A DNA stretch of 64,000 nt from JASTVH01 sp042862465 (GTDB lineage: Bacteria; Pseudomonadota; Gammaproteobacteria; Pseudomonadales; Oleiphilaceae). The stretch lies in the NCBI GenBank assembly GCA_042862465.1, contig JASTVH010000004.1, forward strand, positions 1-64,000, given 5' to 3'. Position 1 is the stretch's first letter, and every line of letters begins with the position of its first letter. Shown here piece after piece: positions 9,107 to 17,553 of this stretch. The notes below the pieces were generated by a model, which worked only from the letters and a program-made list of their open reading frames with translations, was not told where the DNA came from and did no database searches. Made by a program: the position numbers and the translations under genes.

Positions 9107-9406
9107 ATGCGAATCACCGAAAACACCTTGAGAGAACAGGAAACCGTGGTCGACCGGTTGGAAATCCGTCCGGTGGGCGGTATGTATTACTTGGCCCGAA
9201 TATGGATCGACCAGCAGTTGCACCTCCTGAGTGATGAGGCGGGGAAAACGCGCCTGTTCACCACCACCTATGCCCTGCGCAAGGCGCTGAAGGGGGTCGA
9301 GTGGCGCGAATGCCTGCTGCAGGATCAATCCGCTTTCGATGAAATGGTGGGCCTCGGGCCCTCCGCACCGGAAGGGCTGACCCTGCGTCTGGGGGAGGTG
9401 GAGTAA
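9107..9406 (+). CDS. DUF6482 family protein
   Basis: This 99-residue soluble protein has the pattern LEIRPVGGMYYLARI followed by LLSDEAGKTRLFTTTYALRKAL, which resembles the DUF6482 family of short gammaproteobacterial proteins of unknown function. Its stop codon overlaps the start of the next gene by one base (TAATG), so the two are translationally coupled. No catalytic motif is visible. Confidence 0.6.
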   Translation: MRITENTLREQETVVDRLEIRPVGGMYYLARIWIDQQLHLLSDEAGKTRLFTTTYALRKALKGVEWRECLLQDQSAFDEMVGLGPSAPEGLTLRLGEVE

Positions 9407-9852
9407 TGTGGGTGGTCTCGCGGCTGGTGGTGACGTTTGGTCTGCTGGGCCTGATTCCTTTCGTTTCCGGGGCTTTTGCGGCGTGGTGGTGGCCGGAGCT
9501 GCTGGAATGGACGACCAGCTATTTCCTGCTCTATAGCGCCGGGATTCTCGCCTTCATGGCCGGTGTCTTCTGGCCGTTGTCGATGCAGTTGGAGGCTTGC
9601 AGCTACCCTATTTCGCCGATGAGTGCCCTGCTCCTCAGTCAGGGTTTTTTCATCACTGCCGGCGTGGGCCTGCTGCTCCCCTACACCTGGGCCATTGTGC
9701 TTTACCCGGTTGCCTACGGGGTGTTGTGGCTGGCCGATAGGGGGCTACTCAAGGGGTACTGGCCGAAATGGTATCTGCGGCTGCGGGCGTTGCTCACGGC
9801 GGTGGCGATCCTGTCCCAGGCTCTCGTGGGTGTCGCCTTGTTCATAATTTGA
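9406..9852 (+). CDS. DUF3429 inner-membrane protein
   Basis: This 148-residue, very hydrophobic protein has about five membrane segments (for example LVVTFGLLGLIPFVSGAFAAW and the C-terminal LTAVAILSQALVGVALFII). It matches the DUF3429 pattern, including LLYSAGILAFMAGVFWPL. The family's function is unknown. It is coupled to the DUF6482 gene by a one-base overlap. Confidence 0.75.
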   Translation: MWVVSRLVVTFGLLGLIPFVSGAFAAWWWPELLEWTTSYFLLYSAGILAFMAGVFWPLSMQLEACSYPISPMSALLLSQGFFITAGVGLLLPYTWAIVLYPVAYGVLWLADRGLLKGYWPKWYLRLRALLTAVAILSQALVGVALFII

Positions 9853-9925
9853 CGAGTGTCATGGGGAAGCCGCTGCGGACGCGTTAGGGTGAGGGGACAT
9901 CCCGCATTCAACGGACGCAGCGGCT

Positions 9926-10195
9926 ATGGACAGTTGGTTCCAACTTCACCTGGGCGACGGCATCATGGCGCAGGTGCCCTGCCAGACGATCCGGGAGGCC
10001 TACGCCCGGGCACGTCTCGAACAGGCCTTGCCGGAATCCCACGTGATCTACATTCGTCATGACAACGAGGGTGGGCTGCAGTGTGAGGTGACGGTGTATT
10101 TCCCGCCCTCCCTGGAAAAGCTTGCCCGCCAGTTTCACGCCTCTCCCTGTCCGCCACCGCACAAGGTGGGGCTGGAAATCCTGGCCGGACCCTGA
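9926..10195 (+). CDS. Hypothetical 89-residue protein
   Basis: This short soluble protein has no family I recognise. It contains alternating charged and hydrophobic stretches (TIREAYARARLEQAL, then HVIYIRHDNEGGLQCEVTVYF) and a proline-rich tail before the stop. Codon use resembles its neighbours and it fills the gap up to the convergent sigma-factor gene, which supports it being a real gene. No function can be suggested. Confidence 0.5.
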   Translation: MDSWFQLHLGDGIMAQVPCQTIREAYARARLEQALPESHVIYIRHDNEGGLQCEVTVYFPPSLEKLARQFHASPCPPPHKVGLEILAGP

Positions 10196-10202
10196 GCCGT
10201 TG

Positions 10203-11255
10203 TCAGTTCCCCGCCAGGTCCGCAAAGGCGGTACTGTTCGCACGCAGCTTGGCGATGGACTGCTTCTCAATCTGCCGCACCCGCTCCCGACTAATGCCCA
10301 GTTCGTCGGAAATCGTTTGCAGCGTTTCCGGCGTTCCTGTGCGTAACCCGAACCGCCTGCGGACGATATCCGCTTCCCGTTCGCTCAGTTGATCCAGAAA
10401 GCGTTCCAGCAGCAGGTTGCGATCCAGTTGTTCCGTGAGTCGTAGCGGTTCGTCCCCGTCATCGCCGGCAAGGGTATCGCCGAACGCCAGGGATTCGCTG
10501 TCGTTAAGCGGCGTCGCTGTGGATAGCTCCGGCCTTGATAACATCAACAACTCGTCCACGCGCTCCGGCGTCAGGCCGCTGGCGCGTGCCAGTTCCTGCC
10601 GCGATGGCGCCTGGCCCCTCTGGCGGGTGAGCCGGTACTCCAGGGCCTGCAGCGTGCGGATCTCGTCAATGACATGATCCGGCGTGCGGACGACCCGGCG
10701 AGCGCGTTTGAGCGAGCGGCGCACCTGCTCGGTGATCCACCAGTAGGCGTAGGTGGAAAACTTGAAGCCGCGGGTGGGGTCGAAACGGTCCACTGCCTTG
10801 ATCAGGCCGACATTGCCTTCCTGCACCAGGTCCGTCAGGCCGGCACCGCGGTTTTGATGGGCGCGGGCAATGTGGACGCTCAGCCGCAGGTTGGCCTCGA
10901 TCAATCGTCGCCGGCACCCTTCCACCAGCCGCAGGGCCAGGCGTTCGCGGCGGCTGCTGTGCCGACGGGTCTGGAATGCCGCCTTGGCATCCCGGATACA
11001 CAGCGTATCGAGCGAGTGATTGCCGGCCAGGATACGCAGCCCGCGCTCGAGCCGACCGTTGAGGCGCTTTTCCTGGGCGTCACTGAGCAGGGGCAGATTG
11101 TTGGCCTGCCGGAAATAGAATCCGATCAGGCTCATTGAATCGAGCTGTTGAGGCAGCGGGGCCTCGTACAGAGCCCCGTCCACCTCGTCCCGGACCCGGA
11201 GTTCTTCCGGCTCGTCCAGAAACAGGGAGGGTTTGATCTCCATAACGCTATCCAT
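10203..11255 (-). CDS. Sigma-70 family factor, RpoS/RpoD-like (group 2)
   Basis: This 350-residue primary-like sigma factor has complete regions 2, 3 and 4. Region 2 shows LTDLVQEGNVGLIKAVDRFD and RGFKFSTYAYWWITEQVRRS, which includes the core-binding and -10 melting segments. Region 3 contains APSRQELARASGLTPERV. Region 4 ends with TISDELGISRERVRQIEKQS, the -35 helix-turn-helix. It lacks the large RpoD region 1.1 and non-conserved insert, and it differs from standard RpoS in region 3 and in its N-terminus. I therefore call it group 2 without naming rpoS. ATG 11255 or ATG 11243 could start it; neither has a strong ribosome site. It lies downstream of the ask terminator and may respond to stress, by analogy with its group. 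Confidence 0.8.
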   Translation of the reverse strand: MDSVMEIKPSLFLDEPEELRVRDEVDGALYEAPLPQQLDSMSLIGFYFRQANNLPLLSDAQEKRLNGRLERGLRILAGNHSLDTLCIRDAKAAFQTRRHSSRRERLALRLVEGCRRRLIEANLRLSVHIARAHQNRGAGLTDLVQEGNVGLIKAVDRFDPTRGFKFSTYAYWWITEQVRRSLKRARRVVRTPDHVIDEIRTLQALEYRLTRQRGQAPSRQELARASGLTPERVDELLMLSRPELSTATPLNDSESLAFGDTLAGDDGDEPLRLTEQLDRNLLLERFLDQLSEREADIVRRRFGLRTGTPETLQTISDELGISRERVRQIEKQSIAKLRANSTAFADLAGN

Positions 11256-11346
11256 TCGGGATGTCTGTCTATGGAGTTTTACTGTCGCAAAGCGAATTTG
11301 GATTGCCCGAGCGGGCGGCAGGGAAAACGGTTGGCGGAATAAAAAA

Positions 11347-11383
11347 CACCCCGTCCGGGCGCGACCGAAGCCCGGACGGGGTG
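11347..11383 (-). terminator. Rho-independent terminator after ask
   Basis: A perfect 14-bp stem (CACCCCGTCCGGGC / GCCCGGACGGGGTG) with a 9-base loop is followed, on the minus strand, by a run of six T residues. It ends the ectBCD-ask transcript. Confidence 0.9.
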
Positions 11384-11404
11384 CTGTATTGCCGGAATCG
11401 ACGC

Positions 11405-12841
11405 TTAGGCGGCGACGATGGCGTACTCGTGGTTGTACGGCTCGATCAGCACCTTGTGCAGGCTGCTGATGGCCTTCTCGTACTGCTCTTCCTCGACGAT
11501 GAACTGCATGTCCACCTGGCGCATGCACTGGTGGATGGCAAGGATGCTGATGCCTTCGTCGGCCAGGGCCTGTACGGTCTTGGCCAGCAGTCCCGGCACC
11601 TGCATGTCACTGCCAATGGCGGACACCAGGGCGATCTTGCGGGTGGAAATTTCCGCGTTCGGGAAGGCTTCTTCCAGCGCCTTGACCACCTTGCGCACAT
11701 TACGCAGCGTGGCGTCCACGAAATGGGTGATGGTGTTGGCGTTGGTGTCCTTGCTGATCACCCGCAGCTTGTGGCGCGACAGCACCTCGAGAATACGGCG
11801 GTCGGCATCGGGCTCGCCCTGCATGTCCTGGTCGAACAGCTCGATGGCGAAGACGCCCTTGCGGCCGGCGATGATTTCCACCTGCGGCTTCTCGCTGACA
11901 TAGTCCCGGGTGATCAGGGTACCGGTGTGCTCCGGCTCGAAGGTGTTCTTCACCCGCAGCGGGATGTCGTTCTGACGCAGGCCCTTGGCGGCACGGGGGT
12001 GAATCGCTTCCATCCCCAGGTTGGCCAGCTGGTCGGCCACGTCGTAGTTGGTGCGGCCGATGGGCACGATCTTGTCCTCGCCACAGATCTTGGGATCGGC
12101 GGTGGAGAGGTGGTATTCCTTGTGGATGATCGCCTCTTTCGCATCGGTCATGCAGGCGATACGGCTGAAGGTCATCTCGCTGTAGCCGCGGTCGAAGGTG
12201 CGCATCAGGCCTTCCTTGCACTGGGCATAACCGGTGCAGATCGGCAGTTCCCGGCTCAGGTCGATCTTGTCGAAGGCATTGGTGATCTTCTCGTCCAGGG
12301 GCAGCACCTCGGTGTCGCGCCAGCCGGTCAGATCCACCATGCGGGCGTTGTAGCCTTCGTTCTGCAGCAGCAGGGTGGTGTTGAAGGCACTGTGCGCCTC
12401 GCCGATGCCGGCCAGCATCTCGCGCACGGTCAGCAGGTGCTCTTCCAGCTGGAAGTGGCCGTAGGAGCACAGACGCTGCAGGTCGATCAGGCAGCTGCGT
12501 ACCCCTTCGATGCGCTCGGTGATGAACTGGTCCGCCTGCTGGGTGAGCATCTCGTCGTTGAAGAAGCTCTGGTTGATTTCGCACAGGTGCTTGTTGAGGC
12601 GGCTGAGTTCGTCGCCCCAGGCCCAGTCCGATTCAGCGTTGGCGAACAGTGCGTAAACGCCCGGCTCGCCGGTTTTCTTGTGCTCGAGCAGCTTGTCGGT
12701 GACACCGCCATAGGCGGAGACCACGAAGATCCGGTTATAGATCTCCTCTTCGGTGCGTTCCCCGATGATCACGTTTTCACGGACCGACGGGTAATCACTC
12801 ATGGATGTACCGCCGATCTTCTCTACAGTATGCGTACTCAT
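11405..12841 (-). CDS. ask: Ectoine-type aspartate kinase (Ask_Ect)
   Basis: This enzyme phosphorylates L-aspartate, the first step toward L-aspartate-semialdehyde, the ectoine precursor. The 478 residues carry the divergent aspartokinase start KIGGTSMSDYPSV, a kinase domain with FVVSAYGGVTDKLL and the YHLSTADPKIC region, then tandem ACT modules (LVSAIGSDMQVPGL near the end). This subgroup is specific to ectoine clusters and is thought to escape normal lysine/threonine feedback. ATG 12841 is chosen over the longer frame because it gives the family N-terminus with GACAGGA just ahead. It is the last gene of the ect cluster, separated from ectD by 282 bases that hold a repeat hairpin, and is followed by a strong terminator. 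Confidence 0.92.
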   Translation of the reverse strand: MSTHTVEKIGGTSMSDYPSVRENVIIGERTEEEIYNRIFVVSAYGGVTDKLLEHKKTGEPGVYALFANAESDWAWGDELSRLNKHLCEINQSFFNDEMLTQQADQFITERIEGVRSCLIDLQRLCSYGHFQLEEHLLTVREMLAGIGEAHSAFNTTLLLQNEGYNARMVDLTGWRDTEVLPLDEKITNAFDKIDLSRELPICTGYAQCKEGLMRTFDRGYSEMTFSRIACMTDAKEAIIHKEYHLSTADPKICGEDKIVPIGRTNYDVADQLANLGMEAIHPRAAKGLRQNDIPLRVKNTFEPEHTGTLITRDYVSEKPQVEIIAGRKGVFAIELFDQDMQGEPDADRRILEVLSRHKLRVISKDTNANTITHFVDATLRNVRKVVKALEEAFPNAEISTRKIALVSAIGSDMQVPGLLAKTVQALADEGISILAIHQCMRQVDMQFIVEEEQYEKAISSLHKVLIEPYNHEYAIVAA

Positions 12842-13023
12842 AGTCCTGTCTTTTCGGTCGCTTGAATTTAGGCCGCCAAAGCGGCTGTGCAAAAACGACG
12901 TCAGGACGCTTTTCCACAGCTTCTTTGCGACTCTTCCAGGGCTCCAGGATATGGCATCTGGAACCGGGTGTTGCTCTGCTTGCTTTACCCGCCTGGGGTA
13001 TTGCAAAAGGTCTCGGCATATAG

Positions 13024-13049
13024 CCCCTCTCCCGCGGTGGGGAGAGGGG
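13024..13049. repeat. CCCTCTCC-type intergenic hairpin
   Basis: The inverted repeat CCCCTCTCCC / GGGGAGAGGGG with a five-base centre lies in the gap between ectD and ask. Related hairpins occur near 16470, 16540 and 41205, so this is a small interspersed palindrome family. It might stabilise or attenuate mRNA between the two genes. Confidence 0.7.
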
Positions 13050-13123
13050 ATGTATACGCTACCGTATGGTTTTACCAAACCTTTCGCGACTCCGTCCCCA
13101 AAGAGAGGGAGCCACTTACTATC

Positions 13124-14056
13124 CTAGGCGTTGGAACGGTAATCCTCCACCGTTCGCCGGGCCGGTTGCAGCGGTTCCACGTGTTGCCGGGCGGAGATGT
13201 ATTCAGGCCGCGGCTTGCGATGGCAGAATGGCGCCTGCACCTGATTGCTCATCGCGTTGAACACGAAGAAGGCATTGGACCGTGGCAGCGGGGAAATGTT
13301 TCCGCCCGACCCGTGCATGGTGTTGCAGTCGAACAGGATCACCGACCCCGCCTTTGCCCTGGAGGTCACAATGCCGCCGCGCTGATACAGCCGTGTCAGG
13401 GCCTGCTCGGAGGGCACCCCGAATTCCTGTTTTTTCAGGGACTGCTTGTAGTGGTCCTCCGGCGTTTCCCCCACACAGGTGATGTAGTCCGTGTGGGAGC
13501 CGGGCACGAGCATCAGCGGCCCGTTGTAGTCCGTGTTGTCCGTGAGCAGGATGGATGCGCTCAGCGCGCGCATGCGCGGCATGCCATCCTCCACGTGCCA
13601 GGTTTCAAAGTCGGAATGCCAGTTGAAGCCTTTCCCCTGGAAACCCGGCTTGTAATTGACCCGTGACTGATGGATGTACACCTCGTCATCCAGTATGTAC
13701 CGGGCAATGGCCGCGATCCTTTCATCTTCGGCCAAGCGCCGGAAAATCGGGCTCAGCTTGTGAATGGCGAAGATGCTGCGGACCGCGCCGGAACTCGGTT
13801 CGGTGACGGTTTCCTCGCGTGCGGCGATCAGCGAGTCGTGCCGTAACCGGTCCAGTTCGTCTTTCAGGCAGTTGACTTCCTCTTCGGAAAACAGGTTTTC
13901 CAGAATCAGAAATCCATCGCGCTCGTACCGGTTGATCCGATCTCTGCTGATCGGTGCCGGTTCCCTGGAATCAGACCATACGACCGGATCCATCCGTTCG
14001 ATGACCGTTTCTTCCGTCGATTTGCGTGATGGGTACAGGTCCTCTGCCGTGTTCAT
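13124..14056 (-). CDS. ectD: Ectoine 5-hydroxylase
   Basis: This non-haem Fe(II)/2-oxoglutarate dioxygenase turns ectoine into 5-hydroxyectoine. The 310-residue length is normal. The iron-binding HxD is seen in KGFNWHSDFETWHVEDGMP and the distal His in FDCNTMHGSGGNISPLPRSN, both EctD signatures. YERDGFLILENLF near residue 40 is also characteristic. It lies downstream of ectC on the same strand with a 156-base gap, and upstream of ask. Confidence 0.95.
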   Translation of the reverse strand: MNTAEDLYPSRKSTEETVIERMDPVVWSDSREPAPISRDRINRYERDGFLILENLFSEEEVNCLKDELDRLRHDSLIAAREETVTEPSSGAVRSIFAIHKLSPIFRRLAEDERIAAIARYILDDEVYIHQSRVNYKPGFQGKGFNWHSDFETWHVEDGMPRMRALSASILLTDNTDYNGPLMLVPGSHTDYITCVGETPEDHYKQSLKKQEFGVPSEQALTRLYQRGGIVTSRAKAGSVILFDCNTMHGSGGNISPLPRSNAFFVFNAMSNQVQAPFCHRKPRPEYISARQHVEPLQPARRTVEDYRSNA

Positions 14057-14212
14057 ACGTGCATTGCCTCCACTTCAGTCGTAAAACACCAACGACCGAC
14101 TCAAGCCTGGCAATGTGGTCGGGCCCCTTTCCCGAGACCCGGTAGCTGCGAGTCGGCCCCCTCTTCACGAAGGCACCGGCTCGCGGCGGTTACCGGATAG
14201 TGTTCAACCCGA

Positions 14213-14614
14213 TCAGTCTTTGACGGCTTCCGCGTCAAGCGGATAGACACCGTTTTCGTCGTGCACTTCCTTGCCGTGCAGGGCCGGGTTGAATACGCAG
14301 GCCAGCTGCATATCTTCCTTGCCGCCACGAAGCAGGTGCTTGTCGTGCTGGTCCAGGATGTAAACGGTTCCCGGACGGATCTGGTATACCTTGCCATCGG
14401 ATTCGGTCTGCACTTCGCCGTCACCGGAGATGCAGTACACCGTTTCCAGATGGTTCAGGTAGTGAATCGGTGTTTCCGTTCCGGCCTTGATGGTGGTGAT
14501 ATGGAACGAAAAGCCCATGTTGTCGTCTTTCAGGCTCATCCGGACACTTTCCCAGTTATCAGTCTTGATATGGCGGTTAGTGTCGCGGCATTCATCGAGA
14601 GTACGGACGATCAT
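14213..14614 (-). CDS. ectC: L-ectoine synthase
   Basis: This cupin-fold cyclase closes N-gamma-acetyl-diaminobutyrate to ectoine. The 133-residue product begins MIVRTLDECRDTNRHI and carries the cupin metal/substrate region HYLNHLETVYCISGDGEV, then PGTVYILDQHDKHLLRGG, all standard for EctC. It lies 99 bases after ectB in the same direction. Its substrate would require EctA, whose gene is not in this window. Confidence 0.96.
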   Translation of the reverse strand: MIVRTLDECRDTNRHIKTDNWESVRMSLKDDNMGFSFHITTIKAGTETPIHYLNHLETVYCISGDGEVQTESDGKVYQIRPGTVYILDQHDKHLLRGGKEDMQLACVFNPALHGKEVHDENGVYPLDAEAVKD

Positions 14615-14713
14615 TGGTCTGCCCTCATCCTTAGGTTGCGTGAAGGAGCTGCATTCAACGCCTTTGCTGGTCGCCGCTGCAGCTCCCGTTATTTTGCGTT
14701 GTTGCTCTCGCCC

Positions 14714-15988
14714 TTAAGACGCCTGGCTCATATCTTCCTTCATGATCTCTTGGGTACTCTCGGCCAGAATATCAAGGCCTTTCTTGAGATCATCTTCGCT
14801 GATGGTGAGCGGCATCAGGCATTTGACGACTTCGTCGTCCGGTCCGGCGGTTTCGATGATCAGTCCTTTTTCGAAACAGCGCTTGCTTATCTTGTCTGCC
14901 AAGTCACCGTCCTTGCAAGCAATGCCGCGCATCATGCCCCGGCCCTTGAGCTTGAAGGCGTTGGGGCCGAACTGATCGGCAATCGCCTTGAGGCCCTGGC
15001 GCAGGATCTCGGCTTTCTCGCGGACGCTGGTCAGGAAGGCGTCGTCCTGCCAGTAGGTTTGGATGGCCTTGCGGGCGGTGATGAAGGCCATGTTGTTACC
15101 GCGGAAGGTGCCGTTGTGCTCGCCGGATGCCCAGATGTCCAGTTCCGGCTTGAACAGCAGCACGGCCATCGGCAGGCCATAGCCGCTCAGGGACTTGGAC
15201 GCGGTGACCATGTCCGGCTTGATGCCGGCGGATTCGAAACTGAAGAAGTCACCGGAACGGCCGTTACCGGCCTGGATGTCGTCCAGGATCAGCAGCATGT
15301 CGTGCTTCTTGCACAGCTTCTCCAGGTCCTGCAGCCACTTGTCGCTGGCCGCGTTGAGACCGCCTTCGCCCTGGATCGCCTCGACGATAATGGCCGCCGG
15401 GGTTTCGATACCGCTGGAGCCGTCATTGAGCATCTTGTCCATCATCTTGATGCTGTCGACCTCGTCACCCAGGTAACCGTCGTAGGGCATGAAGTTGACG
15501 CTGCCCAGCGGAACACCGGCGCCACCGCGGTGGTGCTTGTTACCGGTGGCGGCAACCGCGCCCAGGGATACACCGTGGAAGCCGTTGGTGAAGGAAATGA
15601 TGGTGTCGCGGCCCTTGACCTTGCGGGCCAGCTTCAGCGCTGCCTCGACGCAGTTGGTGCCGGTCGGGCCGGTGAACTGCATCTTGTACTCCAGGCCACG
15701 CGGCTTGAGGATGATGTCCTGATACGCGTTGATGAAGTCCTGCTTGGCCGTGGTGAACATGTCCAGACCCTGGCTGACACCGTCGTTCTCGATGTATTCC
15801 AGCAGGGCTTTCTTCAGTTCATCGTTGTTGTGGCCATAGTTCAGCGAACCGGCGCCGGCCAGGAAATCCAGGTATTCCTTGCCGTCTTCGGTGTAGAGCT
15901 TGGCATTCTTGGCCCGGTTGAAGATGACAGGGAAAGAGCGCGAATAGACGCGAACTTCGGATTCGTTCTTCTCGAAAGTGTTAGCCAT
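14714..15988 (-). CDS. ectB: Diaminobutyrate-2-oxoglutarate transaminase
   Basis: This class III PLP aminotransferase makes L-2,4-diaminobutyrate from aspartate semialdehyde and glutamate, the first committed step of ectoine synthesis. The 424 residues include the start FEKNESEVRVYSRSFP, the substrate loop GPTGTNCVEAALKLAR, LILDDIQAGNGRSGDF before the PLP site, and TASKSLSGYGLPMAV with the cofactor-binding lysine. AGAGAGG lies ahead of ATG 15988. In most clusters ectA precedes this gene. Here only a promoter, a leader region and a 40-codon ORF do. Confidence 0.96.
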   Translation of the reverse strand: MANTFEKNESEVRVYSRSFPVIFNRAKNAKLYTEDGKEYLDFLAGAGSLNYGHNNDELKKALLEYIENDGVSQGLDMFTTAKQDFINAYQDIILKPRGLEYKMQFTGPTGTNCVEAALKLARKVKGRDTIISFTNGFHGVSLGAVAATGNKHHRGGAGVPLGSVNFMPYDGYLGDEVDSIKMMDKMLNDGSSGIETPAAIIVEAIQGEGGLNAASDKWLQDLEKLCKKHDMLLILDDIQAGNGRSGDFFSFESAGIKPDMVTASKSLSGYGLPMAVLLFKPELDIWASGEHNGTFRGNNMAFITARKAIQTYWQDDAFLTSVREKAEILRQGLKAIADQFGPNAFKLKGRGMMRGIACKDGDLADKISKRCFEKGLIIETAGPDDEVVKCLMPLTISEDDLKKGLDILAESTQEIMKEDMSQAS

Positions 15989-16051
15989 GGGATTGCCTCT
16001 CTGGTTCCGTTTAATGACGTATTCGGTTAAGCAAAAAAGGGAGGTTGGCGC

Positions 16052-16174
16052 TCAGAGCACCGGATTCTGTTCGGAGTGCGGACAAACAGCCGCCTGGGGA
16101 AATACCACCTGACCTCCCGGGGTGCGGGAGCGGTGCGGGGCGAAGCGTTTCGCGTTGGCGGTGTCAGCGGTCAT
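16052..16174 (-). CDS. Possible 40-codon leader ORF upstream of ectB
   Basis: An ATG-started 40-codon frame ends 63 bases before ectB, at the place where ectA normally stands. The peptide (MTADTANAKRFAPHRSRTPG then about 20 more residues) shows no similarity to the EctA acetyltransferase that I can recognise. It could be a regulatory leader peptide, a remnant, or chance. It lies downstream of the likely promoter, so it would be transcribed with ectB. The ribosome site is weak. Confidence 0.25.
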   Translation of the reverse strand: MTADTANAKRFAPHRSRTPGGQVVFPQAAVCPHSEQNPVL

Positions 16175-16324
16175 GTCGCTTTCTGGCAGTCCTGTAAAGA
16201 TTAGAGTTAAATAAAAATGTTGCGCTTATGTGTCGGTCCTGATTGGCCTTTTTCCGACGTGCTCTGTGCAAATTGTTGAAACGAGCGCAAATTCTTTACC
16301 ATCCTTAATCTCTTTAGAGCACAA

Positions 16325-16352
16325 ATTATATAGAGGACAAAATAAAAATCAA
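16325..16352 (-). promoter_or_regulatory. Likely sigma-70 promoter of ectBCD-ask
   Basis: On the minus strand TTGATT (16352-16347) and TATAAT (16330-16325) are separated by 16 bases inside an AT-rich patch. It is well oriented toward ectB, giving a leader of about 330 bases. Confidence 0.6.
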
Positions 16353-16444
16353 ATCTGGGTGGTTTTTGGGCAGGTTTTTGAGGCGTGGATTCGGGGACAG
16401 AATTCAATTCTGTCCCCTGTCTGAACTTGGGTGGGGCATGGGCT

Positions 16445-16601
16445 GTCGGACGTCTGACGTCGGACGTCTCCCTCTCCCGTCGGGAGAGGGGCTTAGAAGC
16501 AGATGGCTTTGGGGTGCACGCCATTTTATGCCCTGATCTCCCTCTTCCCGCCGGGAAAAGGGGCGGGGAGCTGGGCCGACGTCAGACGTCCGACGTCCGA
16601 C
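16445..16601. repeat. Inverted pair of GACGTC-rich repeats enclosing two hairpins
   Basis: The left repeat (GTCGGACGTCTGACGTCGG onward, 16445-16468) reappears inverted at 16576-16601. Between them lie two CCCTCTCC/GGGAGAGG-type hairpins at about 16470-16491 and 16540-16566. The right copy overlaps the last codons of the metallophosphatase gene and encodes its C-terminal GRTSDV. The region between the ect promoter and that gene holds nothing else I can identify. Confidence 0.75.
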
Positions 16602-17553
16602 CGTTAATCCCTGCCCCCTCTATCAGTGCCTGCTTCGGCTCTAGCGCAGTTCCCCGTCGTATCCGCTCCCCATACGACATATCCGCATCACTCCCCTCCG
16701 GCCACCAGGAACGAAACAGTGTCCACCAGTGATCCCGATTAAACGCTACCGGCAGCGCTTCGACCGTCAGTGAACCCAGGCTCGTGCCGTAAAGGGCGTC
16801 GGGATGGGAGCCCGCGGTGCTGATGCGGGTGATCACCCCGCGCGGGTCGTTGCGGAAGTTGCCCATGCCGGCGGAACCGTTGTTGATGACCACGCCCCCG
16901 TTGCTGCTCTGATAAAGCGCGGGGAGGCAGGTGTGGGTGCTGGCGATGACATCGGCGCCGGTTTGCAGCAACCAGTTGTCTACCAGGGGCTGATGGTCCG
17001 GGTCGCGGAGGTATTCGTGGGCCAGCCCCCAGCCGGCGAGGGATTCCGGGTCGCCGTGGAGCACCAGCAGGGTCTGTCCGCCGATGTGGTAGGCCCGATA
17101 GCGGGGTTGTCCGCGCAGGGCTGCGCAGAGTTCCGGGTGCTGGCGGGCGGTGTGTCGCAGGCGCTGGATGATGCGGTTGGAGCGTTCCACCACGGCGTCT
17201 TCCACGAAGCCCGGATAGGCGCAGCCGCAGCCGGCGGACTCGTCCGGATCGGTCAGCTCCCACTCCACGTTGCCCAGGACCACATCGTGCCGCAGGACAA
17301 CCCGGTTGATGGCCGCAAAGGCTTCGCTATCGACATTGAACCAGTTGAAGTCGCCGTTGAAGAGCCAGTGCACCCGCCGGCCCTGCTCGGCTTCCCCGGC
17401 GGCCATGGACTGCAGCGTTTCCAGGGCCACGGTATTGCCGTAGAGGCCGCCGACGATATAGAGCACCTCGGCGTCCACCGCAACAGCGTCGCGACACAGT
17501 GATTGCGGCCGGTAATGGTACTGGATGGGGCAGACGCGACCGGGCTGGCTCAT
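16582..17553 (-). CDS. Degenerate calcineurin-like metallophosphatase
   Basis: This 323-residue protein has the layout of a calcineurin-like phosphoesterase, but several metal ligands are altered. The usual DxHGN appears as VGGLYGNTVALETL. The GDxxD block appears as LFNGDFNWFNVD and GNHE as LGNVEWEL. LLVLHGDPES keeps its histidine, and the GHTH block appears as ASTHTCLPALYQ. It may bind metal differently or be a non-catalytic relative, so its activity is uncertain. Its start overlaps the stop of the sodium/solute symporter gene by four bases, indicating translational coupling. It is the last gene of the five-gene leftward operon. Its 3' end lies in an interspersed repeat. Confidence 0.6.
   Translation of the reverse strand: MSQPGRVCPIQYHYRPQSLCRDAVAVDAEVLYIVGGLYGNTVALETLQSMAAGEAEQGRRVHWLFNGDFNWFNVDSEAFAAINRVVLRHDVVLGNVEWELTDPDESAGCGCAYPGFVEDAVVERSNRIIQRLRHTARQHPELCAALRGQPRYRAYHIGGQTLLVLHGDPESLAGWGLAHEYLRDPDHQPLVDNWLLQTGADVIASTHTCLPALYQSSNGGVVINNGSAGMGNFRNDPRGVITRISTAGSHPDALYGTSLGSLTVEALPVAFNRDHWWTLFRSWWPEGSDADMSYGERIRRGTALEPKQALIEGAGINGRTSDV

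Noticed and set aside
11261..12865. Long plus-strand open frame opposite the aspartokinase gene
   Set aside because: It is the antisense shadow of a well-recognised kinase in GC-rich DNA and has no recognisable protein family.
14261..16030. 589-codon open frame opposite ectB and ectC
   Set aside because: It mirrors two firmly identified genes and its translation is low-complexity and unlike any known protein.
16207..16524. Minus-strand open frame upstream of ectB, considered as ectA
   Set aside because: It lacks the acetyltransferase fold and overlaps the likely promoter and repeats, so it is not ectA.
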